From assembly GCA_002420185.1 (NCBI GenBank), contig DIHO01000002.1, positions 1-62,417 on the forward strand: 62,417 nucleotides of DNA. Reading direction: 5' to 3'. How positions within the stretch are numbered: the stretch's first letter is position 1; every line of letters starts with the position of its first letter. Positions 1-8,722 of the stretch are shown in pieces. This DNA is from Opitutales bacterium UBA5694. GTDB taxonomy: Bacteria > Verrucomicrobiota > Verrucomicrobiia > Opitutales > Opitutaceae. The position numbers were made by a program, and so were the translations under genes. The notes beneath the pieces are model-generated. The model was not told the DNA's origin. It ran no database searches and worked only from the letters and a program-made list of their open reading frames with translations.

Positions 1-279
1 CTCACCAACAAGCTGATAGGCCGCAAAGCCCTCCTTATACGCCAGGCCCGAAGGTCCCCAGCTTTAATTTCCTCTCCATGCAGAGAAGAATCACATGCGG
101 TATTAATTCACCTTTCGATGAGCTATCCCCCATATAAGGGTAGGTTCTTTACGTGTTACGCACCCGTTCGCCACTTTCACGTTCAAATAGCAAGCTACTT
201 GAACGATCACGTTCGACTTGCATGTCTGAACCACGCCGCCAGCGTTCATTCTGAGCCAGGATCAAACTCTCCGAAAAAT
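1..279 (-). rRNA. rrs: 16S rRNA gene, 5' end (partial)
   Basis: The complement of the universal 27F site (AGAGTTTGATCCTGGCTCAG) lies at 251-270, so the gene reads on the minus strand and its 5' end is near 279. The rest of the visible sequence has the expected first helices, including the conserved stretch around 1-60. Only about 280 nt are inside the window; the gene continues past base 1. The exact mature 5' end is estimated from the usual distance to the 27F site. Confidence 0.96.
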
Positions 280-314
280 AGAGAGTTCAGAAATCCGTGG
301 ATTCTTGAACTACG

Positions 315-342
315 CTGACAAACAAAAGCTTTTGTTTATCAG
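315..342. repeat. 28-bp near-perfect palindrome in 16S leader
   Basis: The core AAACAAAAGC/GCTTTTGTTT is a perfect palindrome at 320-337. It extends to 315-342 with one mismatched pair (319/338). It lies about 40 bp upstream of the 16S 5' end, so in the precursor RNA it would form a hairpin with almost no loop. It could be a processing or antitermination element of the leader, or a protein-binding site on DNA. Its role is not known from sequence. Confidence 0.6.
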
Positions 343-536
343 ATACTTAAATAATTGATTGGGGTTGCAATCAATCGTACAAAATAAATTTCAAAGAACA
401 GAAAATTTCATTTGAGAAAGCCTTCATTCCTTTCAAATTCAAATGATTCCGTCAAGAGATTAACAATAAAACTACTTCAGGAACTCACAGAATGAGCCTC
501 TTTAGATCTGGAAAGAGCAAGGAGGACGAAAACTGT

Positions 537-569
537 AAAGTGCTGATTCGAAATCAAGCACTTTTTTTA
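537..569 (+). terminator. Orphan intrinsic terminator facing away from rRNA
   Basis: Stem AAGTGCT (538-544) pairs with AGCACTT (557-563), extended by GATT/AATC inside, and is followed by a run of seven T on the plus strand. This is a good Rho-independent terminator, but no plus-strand gene precedes it. It sits within the presumed leader/promoter zone of the minus-strand rRNA gene. Confidence 0.55.
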
Positions 570-1203
570 GAAAGTTCTCGACGACCTAACGAACGAATCT
601 GGATCGACTAGATGGCGGTGTTGAAAAGAACGGAAGGGAACGCAAGCTGCCACATAGAAAACCGAAAGCAAGTGTTTTTTAAAAAAAGTTTTCGCACACT
701 GAATTACCAACATTTCCAGTCTAACTGGACCCCGATTGTAAGAACAAAGAGCGACGGAAAGTGTCGCTTACAATTCGGTAATCAAGCTGCAATAAGAAAA
801 AGGTTCAGAGAGCCCCACGAGGCCTCTAAATTGCCCCCTGCCGGATCTCTCCTTTATGACCTATCAACCAACCTCCATTTCGTGCCCATCTACGACAAAG
901 GCTTTAGCGAACTGCAGGAGCTACAAACAGGTCTCTCCAATTTTCAGATCCGAGGGAAATCTCGCAATTTAGAACTTCAATTTCGAAATTAAGCCGCCAT
1001 TCAGCCCTAATCTTTTCCGATACCGTATGAAAAAGTAGAGCACTTAATCACCATCTTTGATACACCCCTCTGGTATGCGATCTAGCAAAATCGCTGTTTT
1101 GCGATCATTCCTCGCTCGCAAAAGGGCCAAAATCCAGCAAACTCTCGAGTATCTTCGAAAATTAGATAATTGCATCCCAAGAAAAACCCGTTAACGAACA
1201 CCC

Positions 1204-1209
1204 TATAAT
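1204..1209 (+). promoter_or_regulatory. Candidate -10 box for accBC
   Basis: A perfect TATAAT lies 30 nt before the accB TTG start. No good -35 hexamer is found at 16-18 bp, so the promoter may be of the weak or extended type. The spacing would give a short leader of roughly 20-25 nt. Confidence 0.35.
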
Positions 1210-1238
1210 AACACTAGAACCTTAACTCCCACAGAGCT

Positions 1239-1715
1239 TTGGATATAAAGGAAATAAAAAAAATAGTCGACCTGATGAAAAAGTCCGATCTTTCGGAATT
1301 CGGGGTCGAAGAAGAAAATTTTAAGCTGAAAATCAGACGCGATACAGGGAAGGAGGCCCAACCTCACATCGTAAACTATGCCCCTGCACAGACCAGCACG
1401 CCCGCGCCGCAATCCGAACCCATATCGCAGGCTGCGCCCGCAGCTCAAGCTGCCAGCGTACCACAAGCAGAGAGCGACTCAGGGGTCTACATTACGTCAC
1501 CCATGGTAGGGACATTCTATACCTCCTCCTCGCCAGAAAACCCCGCGTATGTGAAAGTTGGAGATACTGTATCTGGTGATTCGGTCGTGTGCATCATCGA
1601 GGCGATGAAGATCATGAACGAGATTCAGGCAGAGCAAAGTGGCGATATCGCGGAGCTATTGGTAGAAAACGGGCAGCCCGTGGAATATGGTCAACGCCTT
1701 TTCCGACTGAGTTAG
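1239..1715 (+). CDS. accB: Biotin carboxyl carrier protein of acetyl-CoA carboxylase
   Basis: AccB carries biotin between the carboxylase and carboxyltransferase halves of acetyl-CoA carboxylase, the first committed step of fatty-acid synthesis. The 158-aa product has the usual order: an N-terminal segment starting MDIKEIKK, a Pro/Ala/Gln-rich linker (about 45-80) and a C-terminal biotinyl domain. The biotinylation motif EAMKIMNE places the acceptor lysine at K124. The start is a TTG at 1239; it is chosen because MDIKEIKK aligns with the canonical AccB N-terminus (MDIRKIKK in E. coli) and no ATG fits. accC follows after 83 bp, the common accBC operon. Confidence 0.96.
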   Translation: MDIKEIKKIVDLMKKSDLSEFGVEEENFKLKIRRDTGKEAQPHIVNYAPAQTSTPAPQSEPISQAAPAAQAASVPQAESDSGVYITSPMVGTFYTSSSPENPAYVKVGDTVSGDSVVCIIEAMKIMNEIQAEQSGDIAELLVENGQPVEYGQRLFRLS

Positions 1716-1798
1716 TTCGCCCGCTAAGTCGTTTGACCCGTATACATAGCCGGCAGAGATTTTGTCGGATTGTCGCTTCAAATTAAACTCTCTCCCAA

Positions 1799-3154
1799 AT
1801 GCAGAAAGTACTCATCGCCAACCGCGGCGAAATCGCCCTTCGCATCGTCCGTGCCTGCCGAGAATTAGGCATTAAAACACTCGCAGTCTATTCCGAAGCG
1901 GACGTGGAGTCGCTTCACGTACAGCTTGCAGACGAAGCAATTTGTATTGGAGGCCCGCAAAGTTTTGAAAGCTACCTTCGAGCGGATCGAATCATTAGCG
2001 CCGCTGAGATCGCAGATGTAGATGCTATTCATCCCGGCTATGGCTTTCTGGCTGAGAATGCCGACTTCGCTGAACAGTGCGAGTCCTGCAACATTAAATT
2101 CATTGGACCCTCAGCGAATGCTATCCGAAAGATGGGAGACAAAGCGGTCGCCAAAGACACCGTCCAAAAAGTAGGCGTCCCAGTATGTGGAGGAAGCGAC
2201 GGAGTAATCGAATCGGAGGATCGAGCGGCAAAGATCGCGAGCAGCGTGGGCTATCCGGTCATGATAAAAGCAGTCGCCGGAGGGGGTGGAAAAGGAATGA
2301 GGATTGCCCACAATGAAATTTCTCTTAGAAAGGAATTCCATGTAGCGAGAAACGAAGCCGAAAAGGCCTTCGGAAACGGCGATGTCTTCATAGAAAAATT
2401 CATCGAAAATCCACGCCATGTCGAATTCCAGATTCTAGCGGATCAGCATGGCAATGTCATTCACTTAGGTGAACGAGATTGTTCGATTCAACGGCGACAC
2501 CAGAAACTAATCGAAGAGGCGCCATCTCCTTTTATTGACCCCCAATTACGCGCACGGATGGGCGAAGCCGCTGTCAACGCGGCGCGAGCCGCAGACTACG
2601 AAGGAGCTGGCACGATCGAATTTCTGGTTAACGACCAGCGCGAGTTTTTCTTTCTTGAGATGAATACGCGGATTCAGGTCGAGCATCCGGTGACGGAGGA
2701 GGTCACCGGAGTCGATCTCATCAAACAACAGATTTTGATAGCTAGCGGCGAGCCCATCGCATTCACCCAAAACGACGTACAATTCAATTACCATGCCATC
2801 GAGTGTCGCATCAACGCTGAAGACCCTTCTCGCAATTTCATTCCTAGCCCCGGCTGCATCGATCTTTACTATGCACCTGGAGGCCACGGCGTTCGCTTAG
2901 ATTCACACGCTTACGGGGGCTACATCATCCCGCCCTACTACGATAGCATGATAGGCAAGTTGATCACCTATGGACGCACGCGAGACGTTGCGATTCAACG
3001 CATGTATCGGGCTTTGAGCGAATATATAATTCGAGGGGTCAAGACAACGATTCCCCTCCAAAAGGCCGTTATCAGCGATCCCAAATTCCAGGCAGGTGAA
3101 GCCACCACTGCCTTTATGGAAGATTTCTTGGAGAGAAAGCCCAAATTTGATTGA
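1799..3154 (+). CDS. accC: Biotin carboxylase subunit of acetyl-CoA carboxylase
   Basis: This ATP-dependent enzyme carboxylates the biotin on AccB with bicarbonate. The 451-aa length is standard. It opens with the biotin-carboxylase N-terminal domain (KVLIANRGEIALRI). The ATP-grasp glycine loop (AGGGGKGMRI) is near residues 160-170. The catalytic and metal-binding stretch EMNTRIQVEHPVTEEVTG is near 286-303, and the C-terminal domain follows. It lies directly after accB on the same strand. The carboxyltransferase genes accA and accD are not in the window. Confidence 0.98.
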   Translation: MQKVLIANRGEIALRIVRACRELGIKTLAVYSEADVESLHVQLADEAICIGGPQSFESYLRADRIISAAEIADVDAIHPGYGFLAENADFAEQCESCNIKFIGPSANAIRKMGDKAVAKDTVQKVGVPVCGGSDGVIESEDRAAKIASSVGYPVMIKAVAGGGGKGMRIAHNEISLRKEFHVARNEAEKAFGNGDVFIEKFIENPRHVEFQILADQHGNVIHLGERDCSIQRRHQKLIEEAPSPFIDPQLRARMGEAAVNAARAADYEGAGTIEFLVNDQREFFFLEMNTRIQVEHPVTEEVTGVDLIKQQILIASGEPIAFTQNDVQFNYHAIECRINAEDPSRNFIPSPGCIDLYYAPGGHGVRLDSHAYGGYIIPPYYDSMIGKLITYGRTRDVAIQRMYRALSEYIIRGVKTTIPLQKAVISDPKFQAGEATTAFMEDFLERKPKFD

Positions 3155-3324
3155 TTCCAGACGATCGAGAGGCAACGGAAGTCGAAGTTTTCCATTAAAT
3201 TGCCTCTTATCTTGAAACATTTTCCTTTTCATACCATTCTCCACAATAGCACAGAGCACGAAGTCGCGATTCACTCAACTATTCGAGCGGGTCATTATCC
3301 AATTTTTCAAAACATCTAATACAA

Positions 3325-3744
3325 ATGGAATCTCAAGAAAGCACCATTGAAACCGTCGAGTTGTCAGAAGGATCGCTCGGGGAAATCAAAGTCAACCACA
3401 CCGTCGTATCTACGATTGTTAAAATGGCGGCCATCAACGTGCCGGGCGTACTTGCCGTCGGGGGAAACTTTGTGGAAAACTTCATCGCCCAAATTTCGAG
3501 CAAAGAATCTGACAAGGGGGTACGAGTCTCCGAAGACGAGGCAGGCAACTACCAGATCGAAGTCCGCGTTTTGATGGAATACGGCGTCGAACTCGCCAAA
3601 ACGGCGGAAAGCCTGCAAATGATTGTCGCTAAGCAAGTGACGAACATGACGGGTAAAACCGTAGCTGGTGTCGATGTTATTATCGAAGGCGTCAAAATGG
3701 CAGACGATGAAACTATTGAAGAAAAAGCAAGCGACAACGACTAG
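3325..3744 (+). CDS. Asp23/Gls24 family protein
   Basis: The 139-aa protein matches the alkaline shock protein 23 / Gls24 fold: a short acidic N-terminus, then GEIKVNHTVVSTIVKMAA, VPGVLAVGG, and a conserved middle with IEVRVLMEYGVELAKTAE, ending in VAGVDVIIEGV. In Firmicutes, Asp23 is an abundant membrane-associated cell-envelope stress protein held by AmaP. The next gene here encodes a one-TM protein that looks like an AmaP-type partner, so the pair is probably a functional unit. The C-terminal 20 residues are strongly acidic. Confidence 0.85.
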   Translation: MESQESTIETVELSEGSLGEIKVNHTVVSTIVKMAAINVPGVLAVGGNFVENFIAQISSKESDKGVRVSEDEAGNYQIEVRVLMEYGVELAKTAESLQMIVAKQVTNMTGKTVAGVDVIIEGVKMADDETIEEKASDND

Positions 3745-3769
3745 TTGTAATGCTTAACTCGCGCCTGGT

Positions 3770-4336
3770 ATGCCCGAACTAATAGAACAGGCGAACAACT
3801 TGATAGAGTCGCTGTCCCCCTACACGATTATTGGTATATTCGTCGCTTTCGCTCTGGTTATCATCGGTCTCCGTCAGGTGCTTAAAAAACCCGTCTCCCG
3901 ACTGACCGCCTTCTCGAGCTCAACGGGATCCGTTCTGGTTTCACGAAAAGCGCTTCAGGATCTGATAAGACAAGCTTGTCTGAAAGACGATTGGGTCGAA
4001 GCCGCTCGGCCCGTCGTGAAAATCGTTGGTGAGCAAATCAATACGAATGTGTCGCTTCGTCTCTCCAAGGCGGACCACCTGAGGGAGACCAGTGAACGAT
4101 TGCAAAACCGAATATCGGAGTTGCTCCAGAAGTCTCTCAGTTTTGAGCAGATCGGCCCCATCGAAATCATGGTCTCCAGTTTTGGGAAAAGTGACGTAGA
4201 CGAACTGATCGCAACCGAAACTGAATCGGTTATCGAAGCAGCCCCTCTTGTAGGTGAGTCCATCCTCGAGCCAAAGCCTCAAGCTCTACCCGGCCCATCT
4301 AGCGATTCTCCCGCTAAACTGCCCGAGAGAGATTAG
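3770..4336 (+). CDS. One-TM protein, likely Asp23-associated membrane anchor (AmaP-like)
   Basis: The 188-aa product has one clear membrane span near residues 18-38 (IIGIFVAFALVIIGLRQVL). A cytoplasmic region with an Asp23-like pattern follows (VLVSRKALQDLIRQAC, then VSLRLSKADHLRETSERLQ and IEIMVSSFG), and the tail is Pro/Ser-rich. The order short TM then Asp23-like half-domain is that of AmaP, which anchors Asp23 at the membrane. It starts 26 bp after the Asp23 gene. Assignment rests on architecture and neighbourhood, not on a search. Confidence 0.6.
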   Translation: MPELIEQANNLIESLSPYTIIGIFVAFALVIIGLRQVLKKPVSRLTAFSSSTGSVLVSRKALQDLIRQACLKDDWVEAARPVVKIVGEQINTNVSLRLSKADHLRETSERLQNRISELLQKSLSFEQIGPIEIMVSSFGKSDVDELIATETESVIEAAPLVGESILEPKPQALPGPSSDSPAKLPERD

Positions 4337-4578
4337 TTGAGCTCCCTCAGATCCATTACGAAAATCGGAGACCACTTGAGCTAGTAGAACGCCGATCTGT
4401 AAAAGCGGAACAAGGCTTTCTGTTGACCATCGTTATCAACGACGACCTCCCCCTTGCCTCCGTATTTCCGGAGCTCGGTCTCCTCATCCTGCAAGACAAA
4501 CCCGATCTAACAGCCGCACAATAAGTTAACTTTTATGCATGACGAACTGGTCGGGTGACGGCCCATCGTCGACCTTTC

Positions 4579-5448
4579 CTAACGAGGTAGTTTTACTAGA
4601 GTGACGCTGGCCCACTCATCTAGAGCGTCTGTTCTGACTGCTCTCCATTTGCCGCAACCTCTAAAATGGTCGGCGACCTGCTCGACCTCAGTTCCTAAAA
4701 TACCGCTAAGGATGAGCCAGCCACCGGGTGCAACCGCTCTCACGAGCCGTTCGGAATTCGCGACAAGGACGTTCGCGAGAATATTCGCCAACAGGCAGTC
4801 TCCCCCCGCTTCAGGAAGCCCTTCCTCGAGTCCACAGACAGCAAAATTGATCTTTCCTACATCGTTTAAGTCCGCGTTTTCCGCCGCAATCCGAACCGCA
4901 TCCGCATCGATGTCGAATCCCTTAACGTTTTCGAATCCAAGCTTGGCTGCGGAAATTGACAATATCCCCGACCCACATCCTGCGTCCACTAGGCGACAGG
5001 CCTTTTTGCTGTGCCCGCGTTCCTTGAATGCGATCAATTGCTCTAAGCAAAGACGGGTGGTTCCATGATTGCCAGTTCCAAACGCCATGCCCGGATCGAG
5101 CCAAACTGCTTGATGGCCCTCAGGTAATTCGTATTCATCCTTTAGCCACAAAGGGGCCCAATGCAGTTTTCCGATCGCCCACGGCTTGAAGTGATCCTTG
5201 TAGCTCTCCTTCCAATCTCGATCCTCCAATTCGAGAATTTTAAGATCACCGGAAACTACAACTAATTCTTCGAATAACTGTCTACCCACCTCCGCATCTT
5301 CCAGCGATTCGAACACCCCTTGCACCCAATACCCTTTGTCATCGAAATTCTCGTACAAATTCCAATGCACCATCCCCTCGGACTCGAATATGAGATTCTC
5401 GACTGATTCAAATTCTTCCCGCGAAAGTTGCCCCCTAACTTCGAACAT
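4579..5448 (-). CDS. prmA: Ribosomal protein L11 methyltransferase
   Basis: PrmA trimethylates lysines and the N-terminus of ribosomal protein L11 using S-adenosylmethionine. The 289-aa protein has the N-terminal substrate-recognition domain (1 to about 95). The family signature GMAFGTGNHGTT is at 120-131, the SAM-binding loop DAGCGSG at 155-161, and the NILANVLV motif follows. It heads a minus-strand run of prmA, P450 remnant, dnaJ and grpE. No start ambiguity: ATG with MFEVRGQL. Confidence 0.95.
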   Translation of the reverse strand: MFEVRGQLSREEFESVENLIFESEGMVHWNLYENFDDKGYWVQGVFESLEDAEVGRQLFEELVVVSGDLKILELEDRDWKESYKDHFKPWAIGKLHWAPLWLKDEYELPEGHQAVWLDPGMAFGTGNHGTTRLCLEQLIAFKERGHSKKACRLVDAGCGSGILSISAAKLGFENVKGFDIDADAVRIAAENADLNDVGKINFAVCGLEEGLPEAGGDCLLANILANVLVANSERLVRAVAPGGWLILSGILGTEVEQVADHFRGCGKWRAVRTDALDEWASVTLVKLPR

Positions 5449-5496
5449 GTGCCGAATTAAGAAGGAAGAACGCCCATTGAAAAAGCTGAAAATCGA

Positions 5497-6067
5497 CTAT
5501 TTTACTGATCTTCGCGACCGGCTAGGCTTGACCATCCGCATCGGCATGCCCATGCGAAGTCGGAGAGTCATTCTTCCGAGGGTCTCTACAGATGCCCCGA
5601 TTTCAACTTACAATCGAAACGCTGAGCGAAACGAGCTAGCAACAGCACCGCCTCCATCAATTCGAGATTCTTATCCATACAGATCCTCGGCCCCGCTCCA
5701 AACGGGATATGTGAGTATTGTTTTACGTCCCCAGAACGAACTGGCATAAATCGCTCTGGCTCGAAAGCATCTGGATTCTCCCAGAGGAGCTTGTGTCGAT
5801 GCAAAACATAGGAAGAAATTGTCATGAATGATCCCTTAGGCACTGGAATACCCCCACCACGTCTTTTCCCAGAGCCTGCCGAGAAAAGACGTGGACCGTC
5901 GGATACTGGCGTGAAGACTCATCGACTACTGCTCTCGTGTATGCCAATTTTGGCACATCGTCAAAAGCCGGATCGTAACCCGACAGGACCGACTCGAGTT
6001 CGTCCCAAAGCTTTTGTTTTAGTCCCTGATGCTCGTGAAGGAGGTAAAAGGCCCAGCCACAGGAGAA
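5497..6067 (-). pseudogene. Cytochrome P450, 5'-truncated and frameshifted remnant
   Basis: Reading from 6067 downward, the C-terminal half of a P450 is recognisable. It has WAFYLLHEHQ (end of the I helix), the K-helix ExxR as DESSRQYP, the DAFEPERF meander and the heme loop FGAGPRICMD with its cysteine. The reading frame breaks twice. The first is at a run of five G near 5850, where one added base would join GKDVVG to IPVPKGSF. The second is just after KSGH near 5588, where the tail VETLGRMTLRLRMGMPMR continues in another frame to a stop at 5497-5499. About 280 N-terminal residues are missing; the remnant begins directly after, and in frame with, the dnaJ stop codon. Electron-transfer partners are not nearby. 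Confidence 0.85.
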
Positions 6068-7216
6068 TTAGTCGAAAAACTTTTTCGCCTTATCGAAGAA
6101 CCTCTTTCCGACCGGCTCGTCGGCGTCACCACAGGCTAGCGCAAACTCTTCGAGCTTCTGACGTTGTACGCTTGAAAGGGAGGTGGGTACTTCGATTTCA
6201 ACCCTAATCATTTGGTCCCCAAAATATCCGCCGCGCAAACTAGGTAAACCCTTACCTTTCAATCTAAACGTAGTTCCCGACTGGGTACCAGCCGGTATTT
6301 TTAGACTCGCTTTGCCCGTCAGAGTAGGAACTTCAATCATCCCACCCAGAGAAGCCAAAGTAAACTTTATCGGAATCTGGCAAAACAGATTTTCTTCCTG
6401 GCGCTCAAAAATTTCGTGATCCCCGACATGAATCACGATGTAAAGGTCGCCAGAAGGTCCGCCTCCGGCCCCAGCCTCACCATTGTTCGCCGAACGCAAT
6501 TTTGAACCCGTGTCTACTCCGGCAGGCACTTTGACTTTAATCTTGGTGGTCTCATTCACACGACCTTCGCCGCCACAGTTGGAACAGGCTTTCTCCACTT
6601 TTTTCCCACTGCCATGGCAGGTCGAACAGGTCTGCCTGACTGAGAAAAAACCCTTGGATGCCGTCACTTGTCCGTGACCCGCACAAGTCGGACAGGTAAC
6701 CACACCGGTTCCGGGCTCGGCTCCATTTCCCTTACAACGAGTGCACTGAGCGGGCTTGCGAAAGGATATCTCTTTCTCGGTGCCCTTAGCTGCATCCTCT
6801 AGCTGGATCTCCAAATCGTAACGCAAATCCGATCCACGCTGGGCCCCATTACGGCCCGAACTCCGTCCGCCGCCGCCACCGAAAAACTCCTCGAAGATGC
6901 TTCCACCTCCGCCGCCTCCGCCAAATACCTCACTGAAAATGTCAAACGGGTCATGGAAAGGCCCTCCCGCAGAAGCACCTCCCCCTGCGCCACCACTGAA
7001 AGCAGCGTGCCCGTATCGATCGTAGGCGGCTCTTTTCTGGTCGTCTTTAAGGACTTCATACGCTTCGGAGACTTTCTTAAACTTTTCTTCCGCCTCCTTA
7101 TTGCCCGGGTTCTTGTCCGGATGAAACTTAACGGCCATCTTGCGATACGCCTTTTTCAGCTCGTCCTGGGTCGCTTGGCGGCTCACCCCGAGCAATTCGT
7201 AATAGTCCTCTTTCAC
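6068..7216 (-). CDS. dnaJ: Chaperone DnaJ (Hsp40)
   Basis: DnaJ delivers substrates to DnaK and stimulates its ATPase. The 382-aa protein has a J domain with the HPD motif at 32-34 and a long Gly/Phe-rich region rich in GGGG runs. Four CxxCxGxG zinc repeats follow (CTRCKGNG, CPTCAGHG, CSTCHGSG, CSNCGGEG), then two C-terminal beta domains, ending KKFFD. The gene follows grpE on the same strand (45 bp apart). dnaK is not in the window. The stop codon abuts the P450 remnant, which suggests a deletion that ended exactly behind dnaJ. Confidence 0.98.
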   Translation of the reverse strand: MKEDYYELLGVSRQATQDELKKAYRKMAVKFHPDKNPGNKEAEEKFKKVSEAYEVLKDDQKRAAYDRYGHAAFSGGAGGGASAGGPFHDPFDIFSEVFGGGGGGGSIFEEFFGGGGGRSSGRNGAQRGSDLRYDLEIQLEDAAKGTEKEISFRKPAQCTRCKGNGAEPGTGVVTCPTCAGHGQVTASKGFFSVRQTCSTCHGSGKKVEKACSNCGGEGRVNETTKIKVKVPAGVDTGSKLRSANNGEAGAGGGPSGDLYIVIHVGDHEIFERQEENLFCQIPIKFTLASLGGMIEVPTLTGKASLKIPAGTQSGTTFRLKGKGLPSLRGGYFGDQMIRVEIEVPTSLSSVQRQKLEEFALACGDADEPVGKRFFDKAKKFFD

Positions 7217-7261
7217 AGTTCAGTTCAATTCTCTAGATGTTAGGCTAAATTAGCTAACCTA

Positions 7262-7861
7262 TTATTGGGAAGCCTCTCCCGAAACAATAACCGTTGCAGG
7301 GCGAATGAGTCGTCCGTTAAGCAAGAATCCCCGTCGAACCAACTGCAAAACGGCTCCCGCTTCAACTTCGTCGCTCTGCTGGGTCTGCACCGCTTCGTGT
7401 AAATTATGGTCGTAGGCATCTCCTTTCCCTGGGCTGATCTCCTCTATTCCATTTTCGCCTAAAACGGTCTGGAACTGCGTAATGACCATACGGATTCCTT
7501 CAGAGACTACATTTGGATCAACCGCTTGCTCCGCTGACATTAATCCCAATCCCATGTTATCGTAGATCGGCAATATCGACTCGAGTAATCCCGATATGGC
7601 GTATTGGCGCAGATCGTCCTTCTCGCGAATCACACGACGGCGATACGTATCTAGATCCGCTACAGCCCGAAGGTAGTTTTTGTAGTTTTCGTCCGCAAGA
7701 GCCTTGGCCTCAGCCAACTGCTCCTCGAGGGACAGCTCTTTTTCACCTGGCTGGTCCTCTACTGCTTCCCCCTCACCCGACGCTTCAATCGGATCTTCCG
7801 ACTCCTCGGCAACCCCTTCAATTGGATCTTCTGTGTTTTCTTTTTTCTCATCCTTGTTCAT
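7262..7861 (-). CDS. grpE: Nucleotide exchange factor GrpE
   Basis: GrpE releases ADP from DnaK. The 199-aa protein has an acidic, disordered N-terminus (about 1-45). A long coiled coil follows (LAEAKALADENYKNYLRA), then the dimerisation/beta domain with the family pattern EGIRMVITQFQTVLGENGIEEI and a C-terminal RPATVIVS end. It lies upstream of dnaJ in a grpE-dnaJ operon. No HrcA/CIRCE inverted repeat was recognised upstream (7862-7977). Confidence 0.95.
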   Translation of the reverse strand: MNKDEKKENTEDPIEGVAEESEDPIEASGEGEAVEDQPGEKELSLEEQLAEAKALADENYKNYLRAVADLDTYRRRVIREKDDLRQYAISGLLESILPIYDNMGLGLMSAEQAVDPNVVSEGIRMVITQFQTVLGENGIEEISPGKGDAYDHNLHEAVQTQQSDEVEAGAVLQLVRRGFLLNGRLIRPATVIVSGEASQ

Positions 7862-7977
7862 TACACGTCTTTGTCCTAATCCTCAAATACCTGGTTCATT
7901 AGATTTGAACCTTCTGGAATCAAAAAGTTTTTCAAGAAGGTCCAGCCTCATTTGTTTCCGATGACCTCGTTTTCTTG

Positions 7978-8607
7978 CTAAAAACTCGATATCACCGTTT
8001 TCGCATCGGCGATTCCGCCGATTCCTTCAGGCAGATACTCTGCTCTGGCAACGATTTCAAACAATGGCTTGAAAATCCCCAATGCCCCTTCCGCTTTGTA
8101 GTCGTCAATATCCACTCCCAGCCGAACCACATTGTGCGTGGGATTCGGAGAGGATAAATCCATTATCTCGACCGTCTTGATTTTCAGATGGCATTGCTCG
8201 ATTCGCAACTGGTTTCCCAGCCCCTTCGATTCACCAAACAAATCTTTGGCGAATTTCTCTAGATTGAGTTGGCCTTGCTCGTCGACGATGAGCGACACAC
8301 GATCCAGGTCGAGGTAAGCACGCTCGATTTCAGCGGTTCCGGAAATGAGTGTCTCCAGCTTCGCCTTCGCCTCAAATCGATTAATATCCATCATGATCCT
8401 TCCTTCACCAAAACCTTGGGAATTTCCCAAAACGGCGTCTTCAATCCAAATGTTTAATCCAAATGGATTACACGCCAATCGGCCGGCACCCCATGAGCAG
8501 CCCGTGTCTTTTTCGAGCTTGTAGTCGAATGCCATCGGGAGGGAGACCATCCATAACAGGATTATAGCCGCCGATAAGAACAGGCCAGAGAAGAAAGCGG
8601 ACTTCAT
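7978..8607 (-). CDS. Membrane-anchored AsmA-like protein of unknown function
   Basis: The product has a single N-terminal span (KSAFFSGLFLSAAIILLWMVSLPMA) followed by a periplasmic beta-rich region. That region has repeated statements of the AsmA/DUF748 type, such as AYLDLDRVSLIVDEQGQLNLEKF and CHLKIKTVEIMD. AsmA-like proteins act in envelope lipid transport or outer-membrane assembly. I start it at the ATG at 8607 because GAGGTGG lies about 6 nt upstream; an in-frame start at 8691 would add 28 hydrophilic residues before the membrane span. It lies between manA and grpE on the same strand. The precise role is unknown. Confidence 0.65.
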   Translation of the reverse strand: MKSAFFSGLFLSAAIILLWMVSLPMAFDYKLEKDTGCSWGAGRLACNPFGLNIWIEDAVLGNSQGFGEGRIMMDINRFEAKAKLETLISGTAEIERAYLDLDRVSLIVDEQGQLNLEKFAKDLFGESKGLGNQLRIEQCHLKIKTVEIMDLSSPNPTHNVVRLGVDIDDYKAEGALGIFKPLFEIVARAEYLPEGIGGIADAKTVISSF

Positions 8608-8722
8608 TACCCCACCTCGTCGCGACACAATCGGACTCCCCGCTGATGGGCGGTCAACACTCTTACAATCTTTCTTTTCTTGGCTCACCAAAATGTTGGG
8701 CCGACTTTCGTCGCTTCCGTTG

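Larger units (their letters stand above)
280..1238. other. Noncoding region between 16S rRNA and accB
   Basis: This 960-bp stretch must hold the rRNA leader and promoter (minus strand) and the accB promoter (plus strand). No convincing gene is seen. A 126-codon frame at 612-992 has no ribosome binding site and no recognisable composition, so it is not called. Visible structure: a near-perfect palindrome at 315-342, a plus-strand terminator-like hairpin at 537-569, and another small hairpin (AGCGAC/GTCGCT) near 749-766. No -35/-10 pair for the rRNA operon could be assigned with confidence. Confidence 0.7.

Noticed and set aside
612..992. 126-codon plus-strand frame upstream of accB
   Set aside because: No ribosome site, unlike any protein pattern, and lies in the rRNA promoter/leader zone.
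4337..4503. Plus-strand frame after the AmaP-like gene reading LLTIVINDDLPLASVFPELG
   Set aside because: Coding-like, but it has no usable start codon and no recognised family; too weak to call a gene or remnant.
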